A stretch of DNA of 33,499 bases from Bacteroidota bacterium (GCA_009786185.1 WQTS01000117.1:1-33499), one strand, 5' to 3'; shown: positions 23,001 through 27,398, numbered from the stretch's first letter. Notes: generated by a model from the letters alone, not told the origin. Numbers and translations: made by a program.

Positions 23001-25834
23001 CCACATCTTATATAATTGCCGCTCAAGTTAAAGCTCCCGCTTGCAAGATTGAGAGTATAAAAGGCTGTTCCGGCCGGACTTACCATTATTAACGGATCCT
23101 GTAAAGTCCATTCGCCGGTTCCGTTATTAAACGTTATATCCCAAGGAACCTGAACATTATTGGTTTTAATCGTATTTCCCGAATAAGCGCTATTAAATGT
23201 AAGCGTACCGCCGGTATTGGTAATAACCATACCGGGTTGCAACTCCATTGAACCTGATATTGTGAGACTTTGGCTTGCCGTTGCAAAAGTAGGACCATTG
23301 GGACCTATCCAAATCATATCTTTACATGCTCCGGCAGCAGTAAGGTTAACGAAACTGCTACTAAATAATTCGGAATTTTCATCAAATACCACAGAATATT
23401 GTGCTGTTGGGAGCAAGTTACATGGATTATTAGGAATTCCACTTTCAAGAGACCAACGGGCCGGATTATTCCAGTTTCCGGTACCTCCTACCCAATATAA
23501 GGTACCGGTGCCTGATATATCCCATCCTTCATTTCCACCAAAATCAGTGCCATCCAATACATAATAAGGTGCATTATCCCCTGTAATTTTAAGATTGGTT
23601 AAACCTATATTACTTAAATCTACAACTGAGGCAGGTTTCATTACAATATTAGCTTGCGTAATTCCGGTAGCTGCTAAAAAAACTCTTTCGTTACAATCAG
23701 TCGGGTCTATAACTATATTCTGCAAAAACTTCCCAATAGTGAGAGTACTTCCCGATGCAATTCGATAAGTTAAATTGTTTCCGGGTGCAAGTATCAGGGT
23801 GTCTGTTGTTATATTATTAGTTAAGGTTGCAGAGTTTAAGGTACTGTTGTTTTTATCCATGGTAATTTTATTGAAAATACCACCATGGAGTGTTCCGGCA
23901 CCTGCAACTACATTATAGTAATAGTCGGTAGGTCTTCCTACAAAGGTAACAGTTCCGAACGCAGCAGTAGTATTATTTACCCGGATTAATGAGTTGGCAG
24001 TTTCTGCAAGCGTTAATGCTGCTGAGTTCACAGCAGTGTAATTCCAGCTATTAACATCTATTGTAGAGTTCACAATATTTAACCGCCGCGCATTATTGGC
24101 GCCGGCTTCAATAGTATTACATCTCACATATTGCCCATTCAAATTCAGGCTTCCATTTGTAAAAGTGAGGGTTTGAGCCGCTGTTCCTACTAACAATTTT
24201 AATGAGTCCATTAAAAACCATTCACCGGTAGTACTATTAAAGTTTACAGGGCGAGGAATGTTATGGTTAGCGGTTGTTATACTCTGTCCTGTGCGCAGGG
24301 AAGTAAAGTTTAGCGCATTTGTATTTCCTCCTATAACCATATTGGGTTTAAACTCAAGTGAACCATAAATATCTAATGTACTGTTCATAGTAAAAGTCGG
24401 AGTATAAGTTGCTCCTGACCATATCATACTATCACAAACACCGGCTACATTAAGGGTAACGACTTGTGCGTTACTATTAAAAGAATTATCATCAAACACA
24501 ACGGTAGTATGTGTTCCGGGCACATTACAAGCATTGGCGGAACCTCCGCTCTCTGTTGACCAGTTGCTAACCAAATTCCAATTTCCCGTACGACCTATCC
24601 AATACAAACGACTACTCCATCCTGAGTTTATTGAATTTGAAATACTATAAGAATTTGGAACAAAGTAAGGCGTATTAGGTCCCGTAATATTTATGTTAAA
24701 GAAATCCACATTACTTAGATCTACATTTGAAACCGCTCCCATAGTTATGTTGACCGGCGTACTACTGCTTGATCTTAATTCAATTTTATTGCTACAGATT
24801 CCTGTGGCACGTGTATTGCCGAAATAACTGTTAATAGTAAAAGCGCTTCCTCCTTGAATTCTATACAATGTAGCAGCAGCAGTAGTATTACCCATATAGT
24901 CCAGTACCAATGAGTCGGTAAGCACGGTGTTGGCACCGGTAGAGTTGAGAAGACCACCCTCTTTATTCATGATAATCTTTGTAAAAGTACCGGCTTGCAA
25001 TGTACCCGTACCGGCTTCCACAACATTATATCGGTCGGTGGGTTTACCTGTAAAGTTTGCAGCTACTTTAATTACCGAATTGGCTGTTTGCGCAATTGTC
25101 ATTGCAGTCGCATCGGTGTGATTATATGTCCAAGTACTCACATCTATAGTAGAGCCGGCAATATTTAACGACTTTACACCGGTTTGAGTTCCTAAATAAT
25201 CCTTACATAGTACGTATTGTCCATTCGTAGTCACAGTTCCTGCCGTATGCGTAATGTCGTAACGGGTTATTAATGCTCCATTCACCAGCATTACCTTTAA
25301 TGAGTCTTGCAAAAACCAAGTTTTACCTGCACCGGCAAACATTACCGGACGAGGAATGTTATGATTGGCAGTGCTGACACTCTCTCCCGGATGACGTATA
25401 ATGCCACTGGTAAAGACAAGTGCATTGGTGGTAACACCACTTTGCACAATCATATTAGGTTGCAGCTTCATTGAGCCTGCAACGTTAAACTGGAAAGTTC
25501 CCATATTAAAAATAGGTTGCCAAGATGACGCCTCCCAAATCATACTGTCGCAACTTGCTGTTGCAGTAACATTCACACTCTGCCCGTTGGCAGTAAAGGA
25601 GTTGTTATTAAAAACAACTGTAATTCCGGTTGTTGGCGTGCCGCCATCGCCCGGAGTTCCGTTATCGGTTGTTGACCAGTTTGCAGCAACATTCCAGTTT
25701 GGTGTTGCCGTGTTTTTTCCCACCCAGTAGAGGCGATTCTGCGCCCAAGCATTTGTTATGGGAAATAGTATCAAGCAAAATAAGATAGCATAGTATATCC
25801 TTGAGATACTTTTTGAATGTGTAGGTTTTTTCAT
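2066..25834 (-). CDS. Giant secreted SprB-repeat adhesin, about 7,922 residues
   Basis: This is one uninterrupted frame of 23.8 kb encoding a protein of roughly 0.8 MDa. I chose the ATG at 25834 rather than the upstream in-frame ATG at 25882, because it begins a normal signal peptide (MKKPTHSK ... hydrophobic core ... NAWAQ, cleavage near residue 31). Domains in order: ten beta-rich modules beginning with (R)xYWVGGTGNW (residues about 34-4315); an Ig/PKD-like stretch (about 4320-4590); nine super-repeats of about 340 residues, each of four SprB-like subunits (about 4590-7665); and a C-terminal domain ending in two dockerin-like loops (about 7854-7915). SprB in Flavobacterium is a giant gliding adhesin moved on the cell surface, so a cell-surface adhesin role is likely here; gliding itself is inference. 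I see no Por-type or CHU_C-type sorting domain at the C-terminus. The gene has its own leader and terminator, so it is probably monocistronic. Confidence 0.92.
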   Translation of the reverse strand: MKKPTHSKSISRIYYAILFCLILFPITNAWAQNRLYWVGKNTATPNWNVAANWSTTDNGTPGDGGTPTTGITVVFNNNSFTANGQSVNVTATASCDSMIWEASSWQPIFNMGTFQFNVAGSMKLQPNMIVQSGVTTNALVFTSGIIRHPGESVSTANHNIPRPVMFAGAGKTWFLQDSLKVMLVNGALITRYDITHTAGTVTTNGQYVLCKDYLGTQTGVKSLNIAGSTIDVSTWTYNHTDATAMTIAQTANSVIKVAANFTGKPTDRYNVVEAGTGTLQAGTFTKIIMNKEGGLLNSTGANTVLTDSLVLDYMGNTTAAATLYRIQGGSAFTINSYFGNTRATGICSNKIELRSSSSTPVNITMGAVSNVDLSNVDFFNINITGPNTPYFVPNSYSISNSINSGWSSRLYWIGRTGNWNLVSNWSTESGGSANACNVPGTHTTVVFDDNSFNSNAQVVTLNVAGVCDSMIWSGATYTPTFTMNSTLDIYGSLEFKPNMVIGGNTNALNFTSLRTGQSITTANHNIPRPVNFNSTTGEWFLMDSLKLLVGTAAQTLTFTNGSLNLNGQYVRCNTIEAGANNARRLNIVNSTIDVNSWNYTAVNSAALTLAETANSLIRVNNTTAAFGTVTFVGRPTDYYYNVVAGAGTLHGGIFNKITMDKNNSTLNSATLTNNITTDTLILAPGNNLTYRIASGSTLTIGKFLQNIVIDPTDCNERVFLAATGITQANIVMKPASVVDLSNIGLTNLKITGDNAPYYVLDGTDFGGNEGWDISGTGTLYWVGGTGNWNNPARWSLESGIPNNPCNLLPTAQYSVVFDENSELFSSSFVNLTAAGACKDMIWIGPNGPTFATASQSLTISGSMELQPGMVITNTGGTLTFNSAYSGNTIKTNNVQVPWDITFNNGTGEWTLQDPLIMVSPAGTAFYTLNLASGSFNLSGNYIRCGAFSVSGRINIANSTIDATSWWCNPAIAPVTTNSLIRVTASFTGRAADQYNVVEAGNTTLSAGTFSKIIMDRNNGTLSSGVTTDTLLFGWDKTFNVQAGQTINIRSYLGNLTSLGSCPKKVNIRSTTAAIATFNMSAGMVSGIGNVNFSNIRATGPEGPYLAQNSIDLGGSSGWTMTPPEPFDNNRIYWVGGAGNWSDLSHWAAVSGGAPTYCMLPESEFTVVFDQNSGLNDGDIVFMDMPAFCDSIVWENSSRPIFDMGTSDLTLSGSLILQPNMTVRSSRGSILFRSDRAQEGIKTGNVNVPKNLFFSNINCEWILHDSLCLTNGSLIYDLTFFDGSLNLNGKYLMCANFTSSIENPTLRQLNIANATIDVSNWIYTTGNMPLTVTETGNSLIRVANNFTGRPGDYYNVVEAGIGTLQGGTFSKVFMNKNNGIINSAIAANNVITDTLLLDMNNTYRMFAGRTVTVNKFFGNVKTYGGCTEKIILRSHDAVAANISMGTPSTVDVDNIDLYYIAITGPGVPYTIEHSIDLGGNSGWVQSDLPYTGPLYWIGGTGNWNNLSRWSTSSGGPPNVCVLPTSENTVIFDGNSGLGNSSVVTLNVPAFCNSMLWTGSAAPIFAMGAQLLTISGSLELQHGMTITGTSGRITRFDSNRPEGETVKTNGVVINSNITFDGAGSWTLLDSLTMGSLSAAAGTLALANGTLDLNGNYVKCHTFRSSTSGERIIGTATTTTYDLPVNTYYNYSYTQQIFDASELNIPAGTRINSISFQYIHTVATTKNNLTVYLGNTGNSTFSNWIPVSAMQTVFTGSHTFNNTQPWSTITFSTPFVYTGDNLVVAVLNNHGSYNTGSNQTFRAHTASGNKAIHYRVDGSTAINPSAPPGGSLTTTRNNIRFIVETVAINVELNIANATIDVTDWYCPGIDAIETANSLIRVGNNFTGRPSDVYCTVEAGAGTLLGGTFSKIVMNKNKGSITSNTTGSSVTTDSLVLEKGEIYYITSGSTVTINEYFGNTGSLADCADRVELRSSAAALATVAMNTSAEMDLKNINLYYINATGNIPYTLPNSINLGGSPATAWTFTSSAPGGRYYWVGGPGNWDDLSHWSTTSGGAPSTCIMPSSNNTVVFDDNSGLGNADRVVLNVAGVCDSMLWLGSGSTSPIFVMGAQPLTISGSLELQPGMTITSSGGNITFNSSRAGEFIISNNVNIPRAIVLNNANGTWILQDALRLITGTTRFDLTFTHGALNLNGKNLTCGIFTTSGNNPRQLNITNSTIDVTSWDYVNANSLALTRTTETANSLIRVATNFTGRPTDEYNVVEAGTGTLQGGDFSKIIMSRNNALLTSNTALTTITTDSLILIMGNTYRITNGGSVNIRKYFGNTRNLVNCTEKIVLNSTSATANATIVMTPGAIVDLININFTRITINGEMLYPVEKAVDLGGSIGWDIRPITRLYWVGGPGAWSDINRWSTTSGGESDACFIPTSSHTVIFDENSGLNSRETVTLNTTGVCDSMLWIGNGVPIFNMGGNSLTVSGSLVLQPGMSFTGSGTTTFNSARSAGETVKTNNVRIPCNFTFNNASGNWTLEDALTLTNPGTITLTNGTLDLNGKDVSCLAFGHTNGNVTFNGTKLRVTNAYTFSNGNLDMTNSELLCNNFTSTAANARQLNISNAVIDVNNAWNYSGNTIAPVTTGSLLRIGTNFTGNTNTTYNVVEAGNGTILDGNFSKLIINKGNTTFNNAATGVINTDTLLFLPGAAQTVIFAGSSVNVADYMKKGFSDWLTVRSSSTTAQAIINMNMASNGQSAVIMDTLFLTQIRITGPGVDYPTRGSINGGGNIGWRFDQVANEFNDRAYYWLGGLRDGVFNNVDNWEVGFPGSGVYPALIFGPEDDVYFPPDPKNPATMPLTTRSASLIEFNSINVLTPGITITINAAAIPFRGTENITVSGAATFTITTLANFQIGGDVIVTNSSALTLPATTARNIWLNNFSNLTINGTTTISDTISVGAGSTFRGTNSAGCDDLIVNGAFTLTAGTHSVRNNMIVNGTSTLSSVSGLTVGNDMTINGTSTFSINSSSSVIVGNNMIINGTSTMSGSLSTSNVNVTNDVIINNNGLLSITNSNVSIGRDLQVSGTYNHTGSSSYSHTIAVNRNVDVMYEGLWNIQRSWSTTNYTITVNITGNTLIHSGGRIDAIVTGSPSSIRILYNSTGNYTVEGNSNFEWVQGTFRSSLTATGGARFINSTTILQSANPYLFDLGLDRMDTYFTGGALQFNAAAPYSLPHNRMIIPTTDITVTTANGNFISNGNPIKSKMFSLVGSATAGTRIVDISGSLIEAQDFRITGTRANEYVVNNNTVVSLWGTVNQRIQANLLASVMLPKITYSEIPTLLTVVMTTNGLSVDTLITGAKGMYLAYNGSALNALRANNWYINNFCDIYSVSESPYINVGRLTGPPPVFTCEGISRMHSTNGNIYFNRIAPGTPPQELRNLYFQRVVFSGPTFPAFTSPENYNIGLNSGSIQWTSPPDPEQSRDFYWIGDNGSWFDKTKWSFTSGGEPANCIPTFLDHAIFDQNSFSGINQEVVIDTIPAGIRHITWSDPEKRGQFIVNNHLEIYGSIDFTGCRYAYNPQNVKVIFRATGNETITSGGFIYNFERIEFHHSGTYTLQDNFILSQPMVCGSNTHGFYHYSGSLVSGGHNITTSFFNSTSLYGARSIDFSNSTIRILTNNTGTPVHRAQHCGTSLNTLSEVTNGNDWQLNLNNLTNCNLDGSKIIAFNVTTTGTAGQSVDYYDVDLYYAINQMAGLIVSYNDIYALARGGNSALSQAYFSFGFTARNIVLEAYRTYTFDQTDILPNEYIFTGTFTTTAQPMTGCRTSFPTRTVIQGSTITTPIPPPSRISVLNPPFELLRAAIYRIDCRGGQIMKVFDGLDNGQNIAVDIEFIPLEERPGRLDFYWVGGTGNWSDWNRWSIGESGVSPTLTNPCNYIPSQNDNVIFDVNSFTANNQDVILDLTTVDCFNMIWTPEAGARNPRIFTPNNSTTRNIDIYGSLELVQGIRAIQHAWSSNSSIIFNMRGASQVEGVQTIRFNGITANPMPAQINFTGGGRYDVLDTCGVVIAWNIVNVNNGSSLYLRRGLRMSNLDIAGTSSLYAGGKNITCTGYFNVASGTQLRTIDVSNSTVTANSLSWSLGASNTANISNATLNLATGSSFTFNGDLITWNAVNSTITVNGNLGLANTGSRRYEFNNIIMLGTTVLNTGTLGSGTNTGPFKFHTVEFLNMHTLITNANSRYTFDTLKYTFGSTNRIAANKTLDINDALIAYGTPCGFIYIYSTDETEGGNWAYINSVYCNPINIYFGGVKNVDPILTGGCSPNDYFLLGLEREQQIRKQNWNFMDFGARLAELLGRDTVVDCRTTLPFIQTTEGFGIARDYTWYYRPTRTTPWITLPDKTPTLEIWYEGQYALRAYYGDDCFLGDTLKVRRFITFDQYLPEPEITTYPETTHLTCTNHTITLTANIAEDPLEQLNSYEWKNSAGVSVGYRQSYLATVPDTYWVIVTRNRNYCVDSTSITLTVDQTYPIAEIIHLMPGAPNMLTCDLTEIEVEVINKNPEQAGSESYFWTAGLGNASTATITAPGIYFATITYPNGCASTDHIIIRPESKVAIASIFVDRHPTCAVGNDGAIRIYVHGGSGNGYEYDINNSGNFMDYDALTNGVITGLTAGSYRIQIRDKNTNLQCYIAESNEIVLRNTDSDLSVQIASTSASSCDASDGMILLVASGGTPPYRYAMRQGDGTPINKPIIGGMIEGLHPGIYIIDVTDSGTPNCTATSGEVRVTYDGSDFMLIMDTIIPTECGACDGSAIVTITGSNSFSYQHNSTPAVGPFIGSYSTQLFDLCAGVHTLRIFGDCGEIEESFIITNGENGLSVTARKGNITQYCILNIPGYITLNVKNGTAPYSYSMDHGLTWSEFDNPTASYDSIVIIYEGVYQIMVKDALDCTYEINTIRINRDVVPPVIAGTIYIVEEPHCEDGLTGSIQFYATGGSGQYEYDVYRNMNPIPFMSGIPYTTGLITGLPPGSYRIEVKDHDPYCNTARTPEIILRDSLYALNVVVAITPSDDCNSVIGNGVLDITVYGAPGPYNYTLNGVPQPGLTGDQVQITNLPVGIYVVEVDNGAGCLATSGEQHVTSEEFNLEVEVNPIFNTYCGVESGAVRFIVGGSGPYNYQLNSMPIPIASRFAPDTVILFNLQAGEHVLRIYTDCGDLAERFTVTNAIDSFSFTTVVTNENIACGHVTHGKILLTAVKGSAPYEYRIDFGEWIPFSGNTVEVSNLPQGYYHIEMQDNSGCTYSKNLIEIIREEAVPITIGSIFSATDPTCTTPGTVQVYATGGSGTYIYSVNGATSQAYPGGLITGLTAGSYRIEVLDAAGPECYPAMSGEIMLRNSISNLSVDVQVTDAPNCGSSGTLYITVQGGTTGFTCTLRTPGSTATTSIPLTGGQATITRPVGVYIIDVTDASGCIASSGEVRINSETPSFTVAGPTVNMNADCGAPIGIATFAVTGSTSYYYQLNSTQIEGPYNDNTPIQLRDLRAGSHILRIFDNCGEAVEPFVVPNNSNNFLATAKVVPELVSCERRVIFGEIILTAQNGTAPYQYRIDGGVWRNFTDSTVVIGNLTEGIYYIEVKDAGGCTFDINGVRLIREDAPPLVIGTVFAATQPSCYNPTGSIQIYVTGATGAYEYSYSRNGGPFQKASSSLITGLSAGSYRIAVTDTNGRSCANALSSEIMLYNLGSDLTLSVDVVNSLTCSQTFGNGMLLLHPSGGSTPGNYIYRLNGQLVEVINDTISRLPVGVYVVEIMDGSDCKVSSEEVRITSGASPLAITDPIVIQEPFCGFSTGQVSFIVNGNTPYYYQLNSMDVVEMNTTGTIVLTGLPAGVHKLRVFDHCKEIEKFFPILNANSGLTFEVAVTSVGVSCERNLVPGAITLTVYGGEAPYQYRIDGGAWIDFTAGIIAQIDSLNEGVYHIEVKDAEECIFEMNSVRIIREEMRPLAIGTVYTAVEPTCSTTGSIQIYASGGSGVYEYSVNGAGFVSYSGGLIDGLNAGFYHIVVRDTNNRTCPTAEVEFILENGNNDLTILVSPVPAEDCISNTGALSVIATGGIPPYEYSFDNGITWTLLPANGVISALPVGEYTVTVRDTINRACTTSAGAHITSEESTLDIEDFMVVSHPICESPIGAISFRVTGMNNSTYTYQLNNMNKVTVSGSHLVTITGIPAGEHILHISDICGSITVPITLANSNSALSFVPTVEHALAHCDNITVIPGQIILTVHEGQPPYAYRYNSGAWIPFADHNTNKDTIPNLNQGVYLLEVMDANGCTYAINKVDLIKEVIPSISIGTVYTTTEPNCDDNGSIQIYATGGSGVYEYSINGADYVRYPGGLITGLTAGHYHIMVRDTNYRTCDPAEIEFELENRKGALSITAVPAKAEDCISNTGAISVLVTGGTTPYFYRLNDEVTWVALPTNNVISDLSTGEYFIEVRDSESSFCTTNTKVHITSEESTLNIEEFRIISYSACEANIGMIAFKVTGMNNATYTYQVNNMNKVEMTVDDVEIIIEGLAAGEHILYISDTCGTIVKPFTISNLNSNLSFTPEVEHVKVQCDGITVTPASIIMTVHGGVAPYSYRYNSGAWLPFADYNTNRDTITGLNQGDYLVEVMDANGCTYAINRVKIIREESASISIGTVYAANNPDCDYNGSIQVFATGGSGVYEFSVNGAPYHLYTDGLITGLPAGHYHISVLDTNDRYCLPAEVEFELKNIGSALSLAVFPIQANTCTSADGKLSILVTGGVFPYYYSFNGGTTWTLLPANGLIENLATGEYIVDVRDSYTTPCTAGMKVHITSNESTLDIIDFAVIFQATCQLPIGAITFKVTGMNNSVYSYQLNNMNKVEMSVGDVAITLTGLSAGEHTLYVSDSCGSISHTFEIPNANSNLLFVPTVSHVYEDCFGTPVLGQIILNVTGGVKPYSYRFNSGDWIAFETYNTDTDTIRGLNEGIYLIEVKDANECVYAINRIELRKDVAMPVSIGTVHVVDEPSCGNSLGSLYFYVSGGSGNYLYTVSGDHTVYDYSQTNGLISGLPSGTYKIEVWDEMHPDCGSAISGDVVLYNSNSNMLVSVMPFDAVGTCNTANGSLLVSVSGGSGNYTYRVNGVLRPAVNGRITGLLPGLYIVEVTDNITQCMASSQQVRISAENAPALNLTVENAINTFCGLNIGVIRFIVEGEVPYYYQLNSTLVIEVTQPKDTITFAGLNAGVHILRLFDHCSEVSDTITISNGTSGLSFTATPENAKVYCDTVIPGKISIAVNNGSPSYSYRIDSSGWKAFSGTDTVVEVPDGAYLVEVKDNAGCSYEVNHVKVGREISQPLALGTVQVLTNPSCSLASSGSIQFYVNGGSGDYLYTVSGDVTVYDYGVTGGLIGNLNAGTYKITVWDKNHADCPAVTSNAVVLHTSDVTMVVIVDPVDADNCTDNTGELLVMVLGGSGSYTYTFADGSAANVANGAISGLNAGLYIINVKDNNTNCLASSEEVRINAKTGFNLNLSVKDTVHTSCGSTTGAIIFTVSGTPSYYYQLNSTPVVEVTRANDTVVLMGLNAGEHILRLFNNCGEITDTIRITNGTDGLSFTAVAQDVIVRCDTTIPGKIAIEVNGGNEPYSYRINGSQPWTEFSGNTIVIDVREGLYLVEVKDRDSCMYAVNGVGVLREDECIPRTVTLDLKLFLQGPTRIGAYTFKGVPQFGTHMPNRIQVPQYPWYTELKLPIDNPYGVSGSYPEINSVTGPAYEVVDWVLVEIWTNLNPLTYTYDFLESRALLLRVDGSVVDVNGELPEFNASSSNVHIVVKHRNHMAVMSSANLVFRTDTVEYDFSTGINKAYSLPLPTLPDQMIMKNGVATLIAGDLNMDYVINATDVNIFNNTFYFVSGLWRYVVTDINLDGVIDAADSSLIMDNFYLRSSYSVLRFCTRNN
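2085..2280 (-). other. Dockerin/EF-hand-like calcium loops at the adhesin C-terminus
   Basis: Two 12-residue loops fit the dockerin/EF-hand ligand pattern DxNxDGxIxxxD: DLNMDYVINATD and DINLDGVIDAAD. Each is followed by a helix-like segment (VNIFNNTF, SSLIMDNF). They follow a domain of about 180 residues containing VVDWVLVEIW and IVVKHRNHMAVMS, often seen before such loops in Bacteroidota surface proteins. In cellulosomes, paired loops of this type bind calcium and dock to cohesins; here the partner is unknown. Calcium binding is likely, docking is inference. Confidence 0.7.
2842..12068 (-). repeat. Nine 1.02-kb super-repeats, each of four SprB-like subunits
   Basis: Copies begin near 12068, 11025, 9990, 8967, 7940, 6915, 5890, 4865 and 3848 and end near 2842, a period of about 1,010-1,040 bases (340 residues). 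Each copy has four subunits of about 85 residues in fixed order: A (IGTVYxxxxPxC ... GSIQIYATGGSGxYEYS), B (GLYIVEVTD-type end), C (YYYQLNS, then AGEHxLRIFDxCGE) and D (PYxYRIxxGxW, then IEVKDAxxC). Each subunit normally carries one cysteine near its start and one near its end, as SprB repeats often do, allowing one disulfide per subunit. Copies 5-7 share a distinct subunit C (TGMNNSxYTYQLNNMNKV), and copies 8-9 resemble each other, showing nested duplications. Confidence 0.85.
12069..12880 (-). other. Ig/PKD-like linker region of the adhesin
   Basis: About 270 residues join the N-terminal modules to the SprB array. Two or three Ig-like units are visible, with patterns such as SYEWKNSAGVSVG and YWVIVTRNRNYCVDS, then YFWTAGLG and YFATITYPNGCASTD. 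Each has a WK or FW core and a C-terminal Cys, like the question-type Ig/PKD domains of Bacteroidota. It is probably a structural spacer. Confidence 0.6.
16520..17000 (-). repeat. Short coil repeats inside module 8
   Basis: About 25-residue units recur (NDMTINGTSTFS, NNMIINGTSTMS, NDVIINNNGLLS, RDLQVSGTYNHT), visible in DNA as near-copies roughly 75 bases apart. The pattern fits successive turns of a beta-helix. It explains part of why this module is about 670 residues, far longer than its neighbours. Confidence 0.65.
20300..20843 (-). other. About 180-residue foreign domain inserted in module 5
   Basis: In other modules the 'NGxYVxCxxF' strand runs directly into 'LNIANATIDV'. Here about 180 residues interrupt it, from RIIGTATTTTYDLPVNTYY to NNIRFIVETVAI. 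The insert includes YSYTQQIFDASELNIPAG, INSISF, VYLGNT, PFVYTGDNLVVAVLNNHG and a closing R-N-I-R-F. This matches a domain I know as a separate beta-sandwich unit in Bacteroidota surface proteins, usually next to fibronectin-like domains. The reading frame is kept on both sides. Confidence 0.65.
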
Positions 25835-26146
25835 AATATAATGTATGTTTTTTTGTAATATAATGACGATTTTTGCAATCAATTAGGGGGGGTAATGTGA
25901 GAAGGATAAGCATAAAACTGAAGAAAAATGAGATTATTTCCACACATTCTTGTATGCTTGTGTGTTTGCTGTCTGATTGTTAATGTATATAATGTAGAGT
26001 TGTACATATATACTTATATATCTGAAAAATACTCCATATTATTTAGAATAAGCTTATTAAGAATAGGAAAAATCGCATACAACACTAATACCTTTATAAA
26101 GACATTTCTTCATTTACAATTACATATTTAATCACAATTGCGGTCG
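25835..26146 (-). promoter_or_regulatory. Non-coding leader of the giant adhesin gene
   Basis: This stretch between the thiolase and the adhesin start holds no convincing gene. Several blocks match the leader at 1546-1930 in order. Near 25935-25960 the minus strand can pair CACAC with GTGTG around a loop; the paralogous leader near 1700-1725 keeps a shorter version (GCAC/GTGC) with one compensating pair. A conserved 5' UTR of about 300 bases upstream of a very large surface protein suggests post-transcriptional control, but no known riboswitch is recognised. Confidence 0.5.
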
Positions 26147-26154
26147 CAAAAATA
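26147..26154 (-). promoter_or_regulatory. Probable -7 box of the adhesin promoter
   Basis: TATTTTTG on the minus strand fits the Bacteroidota -7 consensus TAnnTTTG. It sits at the same place relative to the leader as the identical box at 1931-1938. No TTTG is found at the expected -33 spacing, which falls at the thiolase stop codon, so the promoter is weaker or differently recognised. Confidence 0.4.
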
Positions 26155-26177
26155 TTTTTTTTTCCTAATAATTATAA

Positions 26178-27398
26178 TTAATGGATAAAAATTTGACACT
26201 TTTTGAGAATCACCGCAGTCCCCATTCCACCACCAATACAAAGTGATGCCAACCCGTAGGTTTTATTTTCGTTTATTAACTCATGTACTAAAGTAACCAA
26301 AATACGATTTCCCGAAGCGCCGATGGGGTGCCCTAAAGCAATAGCGCCACCGTTAATATTGGTGCGCTCTTGCAACCATTTTTGTGTAACATTATGTTCT
26401 TTCATTAATTCATGCATAACGCCCAACGATTGTGCGGCAAAAGCTTCGTTAAGTTCCAGTAAATCCATATCGGAAAGTTTCATACCGGCTTTTTGAAGTG
26501 CATTTTTAATAGCAGGCACCGGACCTAATCCCATCACGGCGGGTTCTACCCCACCCTGTCCTGTGGCAACGATTTCTGCCAACGGTTTTAATCCCAATTC
26601 TTTTACTTTATCTTCTGAAGCCAAGAGTACGAAAGAGGCGCCGTCGTTAATTCCGGAGGCATTTCCGGCGGTAACAGTTCCCTCTTTTTTAAATGCCGGT
26701 TTCAGTGTACCCAACTTCTCAATGCTTGTAGCGCGGTTGGGATATTCATCGGTGTCAAAAACAATGGTTTCCTTTTTGGTAACGATTTCAACCGGAACAA
26801 TTTCGTTTGCAAATTTTCCGGCATCTACCGCTGCAATCGCTTTCTTTTGCGAGTCTATGGCAAATTGGTCTTGCGCTTCTCTTGAAATGCCAAACTTCTC
26901 TGCTATATTTTCTGCAGTAATTCCCATATGATAGTTTTCAAATGCATCGGTCAGTCCATCGTGCACCATGTGATCTACGGCGGTAATGCTTCCCATTTTC
27001 ACACCATTTCTCAGGTTTCCATGCATTACAAATCCTGCATTCGACATCACTTCGGTACCTCCCGCCAACACCATGTCGGCATCGCCTACCAAAATGTCGT
27101 TATAAGCATTCATCACCGATTTTAATCCGCTTCCACACACCATGTTAATGGCATAGGCAGGAACCTCCACAGGAATGCCTGCTTTTACGGCGGCTTGCCT
27201 GATGACGCCTTGTCCTTGTCCGGCACTCAATATGTTTCCGCCAATCACCTCATCAATTTGATTGGACTGAACGCCTGTTTCTGCTAAAATGTTTTTAAGA
27301 ACTAACGCCGCTAAATCGGCAGGAGTAAAATGAGATAGCGCACCAAACATTTTTCCGATTGGGGTGCGTTTTGCTGATACGATGTACACTTTTTTCAT
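26178..27398 (-). CDS. Acetyl-CoA C-acetyltransferase (thiolase)
   Basis: This 406-residue cytoplasmic thiolase interconverts two acetyl-CoA with acetoacetyl-CoA plus CoA, feeding fatty-acid, butyrate or ketone-body-type metabolism. The N-terminus (VYIVSAKRTPIGKMFGALS) is typical. The nucleophilic Cys is C88 in NMVCGSGLKS, the active-site His is H357 in GGAIALGHPIGASG, and the second catalytic Cys is C387 in SLCIGGGMG; NEAFA lies at 317-321. All active-site residues are therefore present. The length is slightly above the usual 390-395 because of a short extra tail (KKCQIFIH). It starts 50 bases after recO and may be read with it. The family is clear, but degradative or biosynthetic direction cannot be told from sequence. 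Confidence 0.95.
   Translation of the reverse strand: MKKVYIVSAKRTPIGKMFGALSHFTPADLAALVLKNILAETGVQSNQIDEVIGGNILSAGQGQGVIRQAAVKAGIPVEVPAYAINMVCGSGLKSVMNAYNDILVGDADMVLAGGTEVMSNAGFVMHGNLRNGVKMGSITAVDHMVHDGLTDAFENYHMGITAENIAEKFGISREAQDQFAIDSQKKAIAAVDAGKFANEIVPVEIVTKKETIVFDTDEYPNRATSIEKLGTLKPAFKKEGTVTAGNASGINDGASFVLLASEDKVKELGLKPLAEIVATGQGGVEPAVMGLGPVPAIKNALQKAGMKLSDMDLLELNEAFAAQSLGVMHELMKEHNVTQKWLQERTNINGGAIALGHPIGASGNRILVTLVHELINENKTYGLASLCIGGGMGTAVILKKCQIFIH

Larger units (their letters stand above)
12890..25735 (-). repeat. Ten large YWVGGTGNW modules in the adhesin N-terminal half
   Basis: Modules start near 25735, 24610, 23500, 22449, 21360, 19748, 18665, 17479, 15459 and 14205. Most are 350-395 residues. 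The shared order is YWVGGTGNWxxLSxWSTxSGG, a Cys, NTVVFDxNS, CDSMxW, LTISGSLELQPGM, NxTIDVxxW, FTGRPxDxYNVVEAG, KIxMxKNN and finally IDLGGxxGW. The dense Thr/Asn/Gly beta-strand pattern suggests right-handed beta-helix folding like other long adhesins; this is inference. Module 5 is enlarged by an inserted domain and module 8 by short coil repeats. Confidence 0.8.

Noticed and set aside
18120-25730. Series of plus-strand frames of 110-183 codons antisense to the adhesin modules (for example 19191-19742)
   Set aside because: They recur at the same place in each homologous module and resemble each other only because the sense modules do. They have no family resemblance or start context.
25835-25882. 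Upstream in-frame ATG of the adhesin at 25882
   Set aside because: The added 16 residues (MIAKIVIILQK...) come before a complete signal peptide starting at 25834, whose ATG context is also kept in the relic.
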